A DNA stretch of 64,000 nucleotides, taken from positions 1 through 64,000 of the forward strand of contig CAZUDV010000018.1 in assembly GCA_964619555.1 (NCBI GenBank), read 5' to 3'. The notes beneath the pieces were generated by a model. The model saw only the letters and a program-made list of their open reading frames with translations. It ran no database searches and was not told the origin of the DNA. Of this stretch, positions 1-9,138 are shown one piece after another (within the stretch, counting starts at the first letter, position 1; every line of letters begins with the position of its first letter). This stretch comes from JAGOPY01 sp964619555. Its GTDB lineage: Bacteria > Bacteroidota > Bacteroidia > Bacteroidales > JAGOPY01. The translations under genes were made by a program, and so were the position numbers.

Positions 1-55
1 TGTCAAATATGTTATGCTACAATAAAAAGTGTCAAAGATGTCCTGCTATATGTCA

Positions 56-76
56 GTTAGTGGTTAGTGGTTAGTG
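56..76. repeat. heptamer tandem repeat, 3 copies of GTTAGTG
   Basis: Three perfect head-to-tail copies of GTTAGTG lie at 56-62, 63-69 and 70-76. The third copy contains the stop codon (complement of 71-73) of the minus-strand TPR gene. The tract therefore runs out of the 3' end of that gene. The heptamer is one base away from the family found downstream of nusB at 19347-19409, read on the opposite strand. Confidence 0.85.
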
Positions 77-1087
77 ATCAAGCCGGTTCAGTCCGTCTAT
101 TGCGCGGTCGTAATTGGGTAATAATTCGAGCGCTTTCTGGTAATCTTTCCGGGCATTCACTTTATCTCCCGAAAGTTCATAACTATATCCACGGTTGAAA
201 TACGCGTCTGTATACCTGCTGTCGACAGTAATGGCCCGTGTGAAATAATCAATAGCGGCAGCGTAGTCGGAGGTATAGACAAGATTGACATAGCCCAGGT
301 TAAAAAGGGCATCCTTGAAATCCGGAGCAATCGCCAGTAAATTATGATAAGTTTCGATCGCTTTGGGAATATTTTCCTGGTCCTGGTAGGTCATTCCCAG
401 CAAATACCAGCCTTCCGTCCGGTTGGGAGCAATCCTGGTAGCAGTCTGGAAGTAACCAATCGCTAATGGATCCCTGTGGATGGAAAACAATATTCCCAGC
501 TGCATAAAAGCTTCATAGTAGTTCTGGTCCTGGTCTGCAGCCGTTTGAAAATTTTTGACCGCCAGGGAGGTATCACCCGTTTCCAGATAGGCATACCCCC
601 TGATAAAATGAGCGACCGGGTTGATCCGGTCCCGGTCTAAAGCCATTCCCGTGTATTTGAAAGTATTTTCATAGTCTTTCAGGATCAGGTAGACTTCTGC
701 CAGCTTTAACATGGCATCATTGCTGGCAGGATCCAGTTCCCTTGCTTTCAGCAACGCTTCCAGGCAATTCGGCACCCGGTTGGCCGCCAGGTAAATATCC
801 GCCAGTGTTATAAAATATTCTGACCTTTGATTATCAAGCTGAATGGCCCGGTTGATGTCGCCCAGCGCCAGGTTGGTCTCGCCCTGTCCGATGTAATATC
901 TTGACCGCAGGTAAAAAGCGTTGGAATTCGTGGAATCCTTTTTGATCATAAGGTTCAATGAATCCAAAGCAGGGTCTCCCGTCACATTTTCCTCCGAAAT
1001 GCCGGTAGTTCCGGGTTTTTCAGGTGAGTTACAGGATAGTATAGCAGGAATGACCATACCAAATAGGACAGCCGCAAACAGACGCAT
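71..1087 (-). CDS. TPR-repeat lipoprotein
   Basis: A 338-residue protein with an N-terminal lipoprotein signal (hydrophobic stretch ending in LSC, Cys19), followed by a Ser/Thr-rich linker and about eight tetratricopeptide repeats from residue 40 to the end. The repeats are seen in recurring patterns such as AFYLRSRYYIGQG, AHFIRGYAYLETGD and AYFNRGYSYELSGD. TPR lipoproteins act as periplasm-facing scaffolds for protein complexes; the partner here cannot be told from the sequence. It lies downstream of recA on the same strand with a gap of about 108 bp. The stop codon sits inside a heptamer repeat. Confidence 0.85.
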   Translation of the reverse strand: MRLFAAVLFGMVIPAILSCNSPEKPGTTGISEENVTGDPALDSLNLMIKKDSTNSNAFYLRSRYYIGQGETNLALGDINRAIQLDNQRSEYFITLADIYLAANRVPNCLEALLKARELDPASNDAMLKLAEVYLILKDYENTFKYTGMALDRDRINPVAHFIRGYAYLETGDTSLAVKNFQTAADQDQNYYEAFMQLGILFSIHRDPLAIGYFQTATRIAPNRTEGWYLLGMTYQDQENIPKAIETYHNLLAIAPDFKDALFNLGYVNLVYTSDYAAAIDYFTRAITVDSRYTDAYFNRGYSYELSGDKVNARKDYQKALELLPNYDRAIDGLNRLDH

Positions 1088-1115
1088 TCAATACGAAATT
1101 TAAAATTAAGCACTC

Positions 1116-1138
1116 TTTCTGCCATTTATCAGCAGAAA
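1116..1138. terminator. possible stem-loop between recA and the TPR gene
   Basis: A perfect 7-bp inverted repeat (TTTCTGC / GCAGAAA) encloses a 9-nt loop about 58 nt after the recA stop on the minus strand. There is no clear T-run after it, so a rho-independent terminator is only a guess. It may be a processing or stability hairpin. Confidence 0.3.
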
Positions 1139-1195
1139 ACAAATTCATAACAATTTTCACACCGCCTTTCCACCAAAATCCCAGATCCTGAATCA

Positions 1196-2215
1196 CTACG
1201 CGATTTCCAACAGTTTTTCCTTCACTTTGGCTTCCAGTTCTTCGGACAATTCCGGGTTGTCAAGGAGGAGCTTTTTAACAGCATCTCTGCCCTGGCCAAG
1301 TTTCGTCTCTCCATAGCTGAACCAGGAGCCACTCTTTTTGATGATTCCATAATCCGTGCCCAGGTCGATGATCTCTCCTGTTTTAGATATGCCCTGACCG
1401 TAAATGATATCGAATTCAGCTTTTTTGAATGGAGGGGCCACTTTATTTTTCACGACTTTTACCTTGACCCGGTTACCGGTACTCTCCTCTCCTTCCTTGA
1501 TCTGGTTGACCTTGCGGATATCCAGCCGGATGGAAGCATAAAATTTCAGGGCATTACCCCCGGTGGTCGTTTCAGGGTTGCCGAACATCACCCCGATCTT
1601 TTCCCGGAGCTGGTTGATAAATATACAACAAGCCCCTGTTTTGCTGATATTCGCAGTCAGCTTCCGAAGGGCCTGTGACATGAGCCGTGCCTGCAATCCC
1701 ATCTTGGAATCCCCCATTTCGCCTTCGATTTCGCTTTTGGGAGTAAGGGCTGCGACGGAGTCGATCACAATGATATCGATAGCGCCTGACCGGATCAGGT
1801 TGTCAACAATTTCCAGCGCCTGTTCACCGTTATCCGGTTGTGAGACCAGCAGGTTCTCGATGTCGATCCCGAGTTTTTGGGCATAGAACCTGTCAAAGGC
1901 ATGTTCAGCATCAATGAATGCAGCGATACCACCTTTTTTTTGCGCTTCAGCGATTGCGTGCAGGGCAAGGGTCGTCTTACCGCTTGATTCCGGGCCATAG
2001 ATCTCGATCACGCGTCCCCGGGGCAATCCGCCGATACCCAGCGCTGCATCCAGTCCGATCGAACCGGTCGGGATGAAAGGAATATTCTCCACCGGTGTAT
2101 CACCCAGTTTCATGATCGTTCCCTTGCCATATTGTTTCTCAATGTTGCCAAGGGTCATTTCCAGGGCTTTCAGTTTTTCCTTCCGGATCTGGTCATTGTT
2201 GTTTTCGTTGGCCAT
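1196..2215 (-). CDS. recA: RecA recombinase
   Basis: RecA is the ATP-dependent strand-exchange protein of homologous recombination and the co-protease of the SOS response. The 339-residue product has the usual length. The Walker A motif GPESSGKT is at residues 74-81, and the sequence continues through the family core motifs (FIDAEHAFD, VIDSVAALTPKSEIEGEMGD, FINQLREKIGVMFGNPETTTGG). The C-terminus is short but complete. It starts 21 bp after the bcp stop, so the two genes are probably co-transcribed from the promoter in front of bcp. No LexA-type operator was recognised. Confidence 0.98.
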   Translation of the reverse strand: MANENNNDQIRKEKLKALEMTLGNIEKQYGKGTIMKLGDTPVENIPFIPTGSIGLDAALGIGGLPRGRVIEIYGPESSGKTTLALHAIAEAQKKGGIAAFIDAEHAFDRFYAQKLGIDIENLLVSQPDNGEQALEIVDNLIRSGAIDIIVIDSVAALTPKSEIEGEMGDSKMGLQARLMSQALRKLTANISKTGACCIFINQLREKIGVMFGNPETTTGGNALKFYASIRLDIRKVNQIKEGEESTGNRVKVKVVKNKVAPPFKKAEFDIIYGQGISKTGEIIDLGTDYGIIKKSGSWFSYGETKLGQGRDAVKKLLLDNPELSEELEAKVKEKLLEIA

Positions 2216-2236
2216 AATTATAAATTAAAAAAGTTA

Positions 2237-2707
2237 TTAATTGCCCATTTCTGCCAGTATCTGGTCAGCATGGTTCTTGGTTTTGACATCATCGATCACT
2301 TTGAGTATCCGGCCATCTTCACCGATAATGAAAGTCGTCCTGAGTATCCCGTCATATTCCCGTCCCATGAATTTTTTCCTGCCCCAGACTCCGTAAGCCA
2401 TTATTATTTCCTTCGATGTATCCGGGATCAGGGGAAACGGGAGCTGGTATTTCTCTGTGAACTTCCGGTGCGACCTGGCATTATCGGCACTTACGCCGAT
2501 GATCTTATACCCTTTTTTCTCCAGTTCATGGTTGCTGTCGCGCAAGCTACAGGCCTCAGCAGTGCAGCCGGGGGTATCATCCTTCGGATAAAAATAAAGG
2601 ATAACCCGGGAACCTTTATAATCAGCCAGACTTATCCGGTTACCGCTCTCATCGGTGTATGAAAAATCCGGGGCTGAATCACCTGCTTTCAATGTCATAA
2701 CATACAA
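2237..2707 (-). CDS. bcp: thioredoxin-dependent thiol peroxidase (Bcp/PrxQ)
   Basis: A cytoplasmic atypical 2-Cys peroxiredoxin that reduces H2O2 and organic peroxides with thioredoxin as donor. The active-site block YPKDDTPGCTAEACSLRD carries the peroxidatic Cys48 and the resolving Cys53 five residues later, as in Bcp/PrxQ. The length of 156 residues is normal. Two start codons are possible: Met1 (2707) and Met4 (2698). A TAnnTTTG box at 2721-2728 lies very close upstream, so Met4 would give a slightly longer leader. It is the first gene of a probable bcp-recA operon. Confidence 0.95.
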   Translation of the reverse strand: MYVMTLKAGDSAPDFSYTDESGNRISLADYKGSRVILYFYPKDDTPGCTAEACSLRDSNHELEKKGYKIIGVSADNARSHRKFTEKYQLPFPLIPDTSKEIIMAYGVWGRKKFMGREYDGILRTTFIIGEDGRILKVIDDVKTKNHADQILAEMGN

Positions 2708-2720
2708 GTTTACAGTTAAA

Positions 2721-2728
2721 CAAAATTA
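2721..2728 (-). promoter_or_regulatory. promoter -7 box for bcp-recA
   Basis: On the minus strand this reads TAATTTTG, a perfect match to the Bacteroidota -7 consensus TAnnTTTG. It is 13-22 nt upstream of the two possible bcp starts. No clear TTTG -33 element is visible. Confidence 0.55.
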
Positions 2729-2771
2729 TTCTTTTTCAGCTTTTTGACATCTCGGAATATGTCCATTGTTA

Positions 2772-3452
2772 TCAAACTTTACCAACAATCTGCAAGCCCG
2801 TTTGTTCCGCCTTTTTTAGTTGTTTCTTATAGTATTTGCAGAAATCTGTCAAACCACATTCACTGCATTTCGGTTTTCTGGCCTGGCATATGTACCGGCC
2901 ATGCAGGATCAGCCAGTGATGGGCTGTGGCTATTTTATCCTCCGGAATGTATTTTATAAGCTGCAACTCCGTCTGCAGCGGATTCTTCGACCGGTATGTC
3001 AGGCCTATCCTTTCGGCGACCCTGAAGACATGCGTATCAACGGCCATCTTCGGCTGGTGGAAGGCAACAGAGGCGATCACATGTGCCGTCTTTCGCCCGA
3101 CTCCAGGGAGTTTGCGCAATTCATCAGTATCTTCCGGCAGGCTGCCGTTATAATCAGCCATTACTTTCCTGGCCATGGTTATGAGGTACTTTGTTTTACT
3201 GTTCGGGTAGGAGCAGCTTTTTACGAGATTGAAAACGTCTTCTTCGCTGGCCAACGCCAGTTCGGAAAAATTCCCAAACCGTCTGAAAAATCCAGGGGTG
3301 ATCACATTCACTCTTTTATCGGTACATTGGGCAGAAAGGATCACTGCCACAATCAATTCATACGGATCGGTATAAACCAGTTCCGTTTCTGCCACCGGCC
3401 GGTGAAGGGAAAAATACTCTACAAATCGTTTAATTCTTTCTTTTCGTGTCAT
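2772..3452 (-). CDS. nth: endonuclease III
   Basis: A base-excision-repair DNA glycosylase/AP lyase that removes oxidised pyrimidines. The helix-hairpin-helix motif LPGVGRKTAHV includes the catalytic Lys121, and the catalytic Asp139 lies in VDTHVFR. The [4Fe-4S] loop is intact: Cys189, Cys196, Cys199 and Cys205 with C-x6-C-x2-C-x5-C spacing. The 226-residue length is typical. It is transcribed on the minus strand, about 65 bp upstream of bcp. Confidence 0.97.
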   Translation of the reverse strand: MTRKERIKRFVEYFSLHRPVAETELVYTDPYELIVAVILSAQCTDKRVNVITPGFFRRFGNFSELALASEEDVFNLVKSCSYPNSKTKYLITMARKVMADYNGSLPEDTDELRKLPGVGRKTAHVIASVAFHQPKMAVDTHVFRVAERIGLTYRSKNPLQTELQLIKYIPEDKIATAHHWLILHGRYICQARKPKCSECGLTDFCKYYKKQLKKAEQTGLQIVGKV

Positions 3453-3550
3453 CTCATATTTTGCACCAGTTAAGATTCAATATTTTGCGACTCCATTATA
3501 TTAATCCGATTTTTCCCAAAATATACCCGCCCTGTTGATAAAAAAATAAA

Positions 3551-3580
3551 GGGCTGTCACTTTATTTTTCGCGACAGCCC
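3551..3580 (-). terminator. rho-independent terminator after the 65-aa gene
   Basis: A perfect 8-bp inverted repeat (GGGCTGTC / GACAGCCC) with a 14-nt loop. On the minus strand the stem is followed by a T-rich run (TTTATTTTTT at 3541-3550). It lies about 20 nt after the stop of the small minus-strand ORF and separates that gene from nth. Confidence 0.85.
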
Positions 3581-3600
3581 CTGAAATTACTTAAAATATT

Positions 3601-3798
3601 CTAATTAGCCAGGTGAAATATGGTACCGGCGGCATTTGTCTTAAGGATTTCCAATGCCCTGGAGTAGCTGATCAGGTTCTGAAGCGCCAGTTTGCTTGGG
3701 CCTGAGTGTATCCTGTGCCTGGCAAGGACCTGCTTTTCCACGGTTCGGGCCTCCTCAAGATAATGCTGTAAATCAACAAGGGTAAAGGTTTTTTCCAT
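3601..3798 (-). CDS. small protein downstream of an ECF sigma factor
   Basis: A 65-residue soluble protein with no signal peptide or membrane segment. Its ends resemble small proteins that often follow ECF sigma genes in Bacteroidales: an N-terminal FTLVDLQHYLEEA segment and a C-terminal PSKLALQNLISYSRALEIL helix. This resemblance is from memory. It lies 91 bp after the sigma gene on the same strand and ends at a strong terminator, which supports it as a real gene. A role in modulating the sigma factor is inference only. Confidence 0.7.
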   Translation of the reverse strand: MEKTFTLVDLQHYLEEARTVEKQVLARHRIHSGPSKLALQNLISYSRALEILKTNAAGTIFHLAN

Positions 3799-3889
3799 AA
3801 AGAAAGTTTACATGATTCAATAATATTATACTGAATAGTAAACGGAAAAGACCCGCAAGATATTTTATCCCGTGGAAAAAAATCTTTGG

Positions 3890-4477
3890 TCAGGCTGACA
3901 GGATGATGTTTTTCTCCCGGACAATCTTTCTCAAATTGATAAGGGCGTACCGCATGCGTCCAAGAGCTGTATTAATACTGACATTGGTGGCATCGGCAAT
4001 CTCTTTGAAACTTAAATTCTCATAATGCCGCATGACCAGTACTTCTCTTTGTTCTTCCGGTAACAATTCGATCAACGACCGGACATCCTGATGGATCTGG
4101 TTGGTAATGATCCTTTCCTCGATGGATGGGTCCGAGATCCTGACAACTTCAAAAATATCAAAATCATCGTGGGAATTGTTAACCACCGGAATTCTTTTAG
4201 CCCGCCTGAAATGGTCGATGATCAGATTATGGGCAATTCTCATGACCCATTGGATGAACTTGCCTTCCTCCTTATAGGTGCCGGATCGGAAGGTGTTGAT
4301 CACTTTGATAAAGGTGTCCTGGAAAATATCATCCGCAATCTGATCGTCCTTCACGACCATCATGATATACGAAAAGACTTTGCGTTTGTGGCGGTAGATA
4401 AGCTTTTCCAGACACTTCTCATTACCGTCTAAATATTTAGCGATTAAATCCTGATCACTAATCGCGGCTGCTTTCAT
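3890..4477 (-). CDS. RNA polymerase sigma-70 factor, ECF type
   Basis: A 195-residue extracytoplasmic-function sigma factor with sigma-2 at about residues 20-95 (IFQDTFIKV and FIQWVMRIAHNLIIDHFR, the region 2 core-binding and -10 recognition segments) and sigma-4 at about 130-190 (LPEEQREVLVMRHYENLSFKEIA, helix-turn-helix). No membrane anti-sigma gene is adjacent; the only same-strand companion is the 65-aa ORF downstream. The start is preceded by an AG-rich stretch (complement of 4478-4492). The target regulon is not deducible. Confidence 0.93.
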   Translation of the reverse strand: MKAAAISDQDLIAKYLDGNEKCLEKLIYRHKRKVFSYIMMVVKDDQIADDIFQDTFIKVINTFRSGTYKEEGKFIQWVMRIAHNLIIDHFRRAKRIPVVNNSHDDFDIFEVVRISDPSIEERIITNQIHQDVRSLIELLPEEQREVLVMRHYENLSFKEIADATNVSINTALGRMRYALINLRKIVREKNIILSA

Positions 4478-4622
4478 AAGCCCCCCTTTTTAGGTTATGT
4501 ATATTTAAAAAAGGGTAAATATTCTGTCGATAATGGTTCTCCTATGCTTAAGATGAGTTTTAAATTCCGTTCAAAGAAGTGCAAATATAAGAACAAAAAA
4601 ATAAAATGCAAGTGATAATTCA

Positions 4623-4630
4623 TAATTTTG
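4623..4630 (+). promoter_or_regulatory. promoter -7 box for uvrA
   Basis: TAATTTTG is a perfect match to TAnnTTTG, 16 nt before the first ATG of uvrA (4646). Because it covers the in-frame TTG at 4628, that TTG cannot be the translation start if this promoter is used. The transcript leader would be about 10-30 nt. Confidence 0.6.
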
Positions 4631-4645
4631 CACGATTTAGCTGCA

Positions 4646-7507
4646 ATGAAAATTAGGAATCCCATGTCTGGCAAAGATTTCAGCCAATATGACAGCAAGC
4701 GTTACATCCTCGTAAAGGGGGCTTCGGTCAACAACCTGAAGAACATCGACGTGGCTATTCCCCGGAACAGATTGGTCGTGATCACCGGATTGTCGGGCTC
4801 GGGAAAATCCTCACTGGCATTCGACACTTTATATGCCGACGGACAAAGACGGTACGTGGAAAGTCTCAGCGCCTACGCCCGGCAGTTTCTGGGACGGATG
4901 AGCAAACCCAAGGTGGAATACATCAAAGGCATTTCTCCCGCCATAGCCATCGAGCAGAAAGTGAACACCCGCAATCCCAGGTCCACCGTTGCCACCTCCA
5001 CGGAAATATACGATTACATCAAGCTGCTCTATGCCCGGATAGGCATCACCTACTCACCCGTTTCCGGCGATATTGTAAAAAGGCACTCCGTGACCGATGT
5101 TACGGATTATATTTTCAAACTGGATACAGGAGCCAGGGTCACCTTGTTGTGCCCCCTGGTCAGAAAATCCGGGAGAGATGTTAAAACGGAGCTCTCCTTG
5201 CTGCTGCAGCAGGGATTCAGCAGGATCAGCACACCAGACGGCCAGCTCAGGATCGATGAGATACTGGACTCCGGAAATATTCCGAAAGACAGCGCTATCC
5301 GGCTACTCATCGACCGTTTCGTGGTCAGTCACGACGATCCCGAACTGCGCAACCGGGTGGCAGATTCAGTCCAGACTGCTTTTTACGAAGGGGATGGCCA
5401 TTGCACGGTGGAAGTCGACACAGATGGTAAAATCACCGCCAGGAAGTTCTCAAATCGTTTTGAGGCCGACGGCATTACCTTCGAGGAACCTTCCGTTAAT
5501 CTTTTCAGCTTTAATAATCCTTACGGCGCCTGTAAACGCTGCGAAGGATTCGGCAGCGTTATTGGCATCGATGAAGACCTGGTGGTGCCGGACAAAGAAT
5601 TGTCCGTTTTCGATGAAGCTATCGCCTGCTGGAAAGGCGATAAAATGAGTGAATGGAAGGACCGGCTCGTCATAAACGCTTACAAATTCGACTTCCCTAT
5701 ACATAAGCCCTATTATGCATTAAGTGATGCGGAAAGAGAATTGCTCTGGGCCGGCAACCAGTATTTTAACGGGCTGAATGATTTTTTCCGTTTCGTGGAG
5801 GAACAGGGCTACAAAATCCAGTACCGGGTGATGCTCTCGAGGTATCGAGGCAAAACCGTATGTCCGGAATGCCGTGGGACAAGGCTGAGGAAAGATGCCA
5901 ACTACGTGAAAGTCGCAGGAAAATCCATCAGCGAAGTGCTTCTGGATCCGGTTTCGGATGCCCTCCGTTTTTTCAAAAACCTGAAGATCTCCGAACATCA
6001 GCAGAAAGTGGCCAGCCGCCTGCTGACAGAGATTGTCACCCGCTTGCAGTTCCTGGAGGATGTCGGGCTGGGCTACCTATCCCTGAACAGGCAATCAGCC
6101 ACGCTTTCCGGTGGTGAATCCCAGCGCATAAACCTGGCAACATCCCTTGGCAGCAGCCTGGTCGGTTCCATGTACATTCTCGATGAGCCCAGCATTGGCC
6201 TGCATCCCCGGGATACGGACCGATTGATAAAAGTGCTGTTCAGCCTGAGGAACCTCGGCAATTCAGTTATAGTCGTGGAACATGATGAGGAGATCATTCT
6301 GTCAGCCGATTACATCATTGACATTGGACCTCTTGCAGGCAACCAAGGTGGCGAAGTGGTATTCGCAGGCAGTCATGAAGACCTGGGAAAGGACTCTAAA
6401 AGCCTGACAGCTCTCTACATCAGGGGTGACATGGCCATACCGTTGCCCAGAAGGCGCAGGAACTGGAGAGATTATATCGAGGTTTGCGGGGCCAGGGAGA
6501 ATAATCTGAAAGGCTTCGATGTTAAATTCCCCTTGAACATCCTGACAGTCGTGACCGGAGTAAGCGGTTCGGGGAAATCGTCGCTGGTAAGGGATATCCT
6601 CTACCCCGCCCTGCGCAGGATTTATGGCGGATACAATGAGAAGACCGGCCGGTACGGCAGGATTTCCGGGGATTACCATCGTATTTCAATGGTCGAAATG
6701 GTGGACCAGAATCCGATCGGAAGGTCTTCCAGGTCAAATCCTGCCACTTACCTGAAGGCATATGACGAGATCCGGAATTTGTTCGCAGACCTGCAAACAT
6801 CCAAGATCAGAGGATATAAGCCAGGCTACTTCTCCTTCAATATTCCCGGGGGAAGGTGCGAAGAATGTGAAGGCGAAGGGGTGGTAAGGATAGAGATGCA
6901 GTTTATGGCCGACCTGACCCTGACCTGCGAAGCCTGCGGTGGGTCGCGTTTCAAAGATGAGGTCCTGGATGTCAGATTCCAGGGTAAAAGCATAGTGGAT
7001 GTGCTGGACATGACCATCGACGAAGCAATTGACTTTTTCGGAACCGCCAAATCACACCTTAACACCTGCAGGCGAATTACGGAAAGGCTCAAACCTTTAC
7101 AGGATGTAGGTTTAGGCTATTTAAAACTGGGACAGTCATCCAGCACCCTCAGCGGAGGTGAGGCGCAACGCATTAAACTGGCTTATTTTCTTACCAGGGG
7201 CGCCAGCCAGGAACCCACCCTTTTTATCTTCGATGAACCCACCACCGGCCTGCATTTCCACGATATCCGCAAACTGATGGATGCATTTGAAGCGCTGATC
7301 GAAAAAGGGCATTCCATCATCGTCATAGAACATAATATGGAAGTGGTCAAATGCGCAGACTGGATCATTGACCTCGGGCCGGAAGGTGGCGATGCCGGGG
7401 GAAGGATCGTCTTTGAAGGCAAGCCGGAGGAACTGGCCACCGTGAAAGAATCCCATACAGGGAAGTTTCTACAGGAAAAACTGGCCAGGACTAATTTTGA
7501 ATTTTGA
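4646..7507 (+). CDS. uvrA: excinuclease ABC subunit UvrA
   Basis: The damage-recognition ATPase of nucleotide excision repair. It has two ABC modules: Walker A GLSGSGKSSL near residue 45 with signature LSGGESQR near 490, and a second Walker A GVSGSGKSSL near 635 with signature LSGGEAQR near 835. Zinc-binding Cys pairs are visible (CKRC, CPEC, CEEC, CEAC). From ATG 4646 the protein is 953 residues, near the family norm. ATG 4664 is an alternative start; the upstream TTG at 4628 lies inside the promoter box. The stop codon lies in a heptamer repeat. Confidence 0.97.
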   Translation: MKIRNPMSGKDFSQYDSKRYILVKGASVNNLKNIDVAIPRNRLVVITGLSGSGKSSLAFDTLYADGQRRYVESLSAYARQFLGRMSKPKVEYIKGISPAIAIEQKVNTRNPRSTVATSTEIYDYIKLLYARIGITYSPVSGDIVKRHSVTDVTDYIFKLDTGARVTLLCPLVRKSGRDVKTELSLLLQQGFSRISTPDGQLRIDEILDSGNIPKDSAIRLLIDRFVVSHDDPELRNRVADSVQTAFYEGDGHCTVEVDTDGKITARKFSNRFEADGITFEEPSVNLFSFNNPYGACKRCEGFGSVIGIDEDLVVPDKELSVFDEAIACWKGDKMSEWKDRLVINAYKFDFPIHKPYYALSDAERELLWAGNQYFNGLNDFFRFVEEQGYKIQYRVMLSRYRGKTVCPECRGTRLRKDANYVKVAGKSISEVLLDPVSDALRFFKNLKISEHQQKVASRLLTEIVTRLQFLEDVGLGYLSLNRQSATLSGGESQRINLATSLGSSLVGSMYILDEPSIGLHPRDTDRLIKVLFSLRNLGNSVIVVEHDEEIILSADYIIDIGPLAGNQGGEVVFAGSHEDLGKDSKSLTALYIRGDMAIPLPRRRRNWRDYIEVCGARENNLKGFDVKFPLNILTVVTGVSGSGKSSLVRDILYPALRRIYGGYNEKTGRYGRISGDYHRISMVEMVDQNPIGRSSRSNPATYLKAYDEIRNLFADLQTSKIRGYKPGYFSFNIPGGRCEECEGEGVVRIEMQFMADLTLTCEACGGSRFKDEVLDVRFQGKSIVDVLDMTIDEAIDFFGTAKSHLNTCRRITERLKPLQDVGLGYLKLGQSSSTLSGGEAQRIKLAYFLTRGASQEPTLFIFDEPTTGLHFHDIRKLMDAFEALIEKGHSIIVIEHNMEVVKCADWIIDLGPEGGDAGGRIVFEGKPEELATVKESHTGKFLQEKLARTNFEF

Positions 7508-7520
7508 GTTTTAAATTTTG
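7493..7520. repeat. heptamer tandem repeat AATTTTG (4 units) at the uvrA stop
   Basis: Units are AATTTTG (7493-7499), AATTTTG (7500-7506), AGTTTTA (7507-7513) and AATTTTG (7514-7520). The uvrA stop codon TGA (7505-7507) spans units 2 and 3, so the last three residues of UvrA are encoded by the repeat. Confidence 0.8.
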
Positions 7521-7594
7521 AATGGACTTGAGATTTGAGCATTGACATCTTTAAAAATGTCATTACATTTACCTATTAACAAAACTTATACTGG

Positions 7595-9112
7595 GTGTAT
7601 CCTGATCCTTTAAGGACAAAAATTTTTCTTTACATTCTGTTGCTGCTGGCTGGAATTTTACCTAATTCCCTTTATTGCCAGACTTCATATGATGTAATCT
7701 ATGCCACAGATAATGATGAAGAGATGTTTGATGCCATTTTACATTCTTCCGGAAATATTTATTTATCCGGAAGAACACGAATCCCGGGCACAAATAACAT
7801 GTTTCCATTATTGATGAAGATTGATGAAACAGGAGGATTGGAGGTATTAGAATGGTCCCATCTTGATACGATTGGTCATTTCCCTCAATTGCTGGAAATG
7901 GACAATGGTAATATCATGTTGATTGGACAATATGGTTTAATATCAGGAAATGAAACCGATCAGAGATGGATCAGGATAATAGATCCCGGTCTTAATTTCG
8001 TTTCAGATCATTTCTTCTCCCAGGACACATCCTATATTTCAGTTTATCAGAACAATGCAGTAATTGATTCGTATGGTGAAGTTGCTGTTCTTGGTACAGT
8101 GGAAATGAATAGTATTAATCCGGGGTATACGACCCTGGATTTTTATATGGCTAAGTACTCACAGGATGGACATTCAAGGGGTTTCCAGGTTTACCCTTTC
8201 GAAAATCATAGTGAACAAGTATTTGATCTGACTTGTATACCAGGAACGGATGAATATCTGGCAATAACGAGTGCCTTTTTCATCGGAATGCCATACCCTC
8301 AGCTTGTCAGAATCAGCCATAGCCTGGAAATATTAAGTCACATCTGGTATACAGGCTCTGTAGATCTTCATAGTCCCTGTGTTCCTAGCCGTTGGATAAA
8401 CAATTCAACTTTTTTAATTACCGCTGTAGAACCAGAATGGTTAGGAAATGATGACCAGTTTGCGGTCCATAAATCGGATATGAACGCCCAGATTTCTAAA
8501 TCTTTAATCATGGGTAAACCGGATACCTGCGATTATTCGGGATGGTTTAACAATACTGTTTATGTGAATGATTCCACGATTTATGTTGGGGGCTTTATGA
8601 ATTATATCACCTTCTGGACCTTACAACCTGCCCTCGTTGAGCTCTATCTGATCGATACAAATCTTAATATACTGGGATACAGGCAATTCGGTGGTGATAT
8701 GAATTATATGCTAAATGGCATTACTTCGACCTCAGATGGTGGTTGCTTATTATATGCATCAGCTTATTCTGACACAAATGAATATCAGCGGGATGTCCAT
8801 ATTTTTAAAGTACCTCGCGATAGTATTCAGATCATCACGTCGTTTCATGAATTACCGAATGATTGTCTGCAATTATCAACGGTTTACCCTGATCCAGTAC
8901 GTGATGTCTTGAATATTCCATTGGATGACTATATTGATTATATCAACATTCAGGTTTATGGAATAAATGGAAAAAAGGTGCTGGATGTTGAAATGGAAGG
9001 TACAGGAAATCTGATCACCCTTAATATCCAGAATCTGATTTCCGGAGTCTATGTATTTAATGTCTCATCCGCCGGAAGTTGCATTTCTTCCGGTAAATTT
9101 ATCAAACGTTAG
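7595..9112 (+). CDS. secreted protein with T9SS type A sorting domain
   Basis: A 505-residue secreted protein. The GTG start (7595) gives an N-terminal signal peptide (hydrophobic core FLYILLLLAGILP, probable cleavage after LYC). The last 75 or so residues form a T9SS type A sorting domain: VYPDPVRDVLNIPLDD, then IQVYGINGKKV, and a final SGVYVFNVSS..GKFIKR. Such domains direct outer-membrane translocation by the type IX system. The middle has repeated DxxGNIYLSG-like beta segments reminiscent of beta-propeller proteins, but no known domain is assigned. The gene looks more AT-rich than its neighbours. Confidence 0.85.
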   Translation: MYPDPLRTKIFLYILLLLAGILPNSLYCQTSYDVIYATDNDEEMFDAILHSSGNIYLSGRTRIPGTNNMFPLLMKIDETGGLEVLEWSHLDTIGHFPQLLEMDNGNIMLIGQYGLISGNETDQRWIRIIDPGLNFVSDHFFSQDTSYISVYQNNAVIDSYGEVAVLGTVEMNSINPGYTTLDFYMAKYSQDGHSRGFQVYPFENHSEQVFDLTCIPGTDEYLAITSAFFIGMPYPQLVRISHSLEILSHIWYTGSVDLHSPCVPSRWINNSTFLITAVEPEWLGNDDQFAVHKSDMNAQISKSLIMGKPDTCDYSGWFNNTVYVNDSTIYVGGFMNYITFWTLQPALVELYLIDTNLNILGYRQFGGDMNYMLNGITSTSDGGCLLYASAYSDTNEYQRDVHIFKVPRDSIQIITSFHELPNDCLQLSTVYPDPVRDVLNIPLDDYIDYINIQVYGINGKKVLDVEMEGTGNLITLNIQNLISGVYVFNVSSAGSCISSGKFIKR

Positions 9113-9138
9113 CTGAGATAAAGAAATTTCAACGTCAT

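Noticed and set aside
2132..3473. Plus-strand ORFs of 176 and 217 codons opposite bcp and nth
   Set aside because: Both are mirror frames of well-conserved minus-strand genes (bcp and nth) whose motifs are intact.
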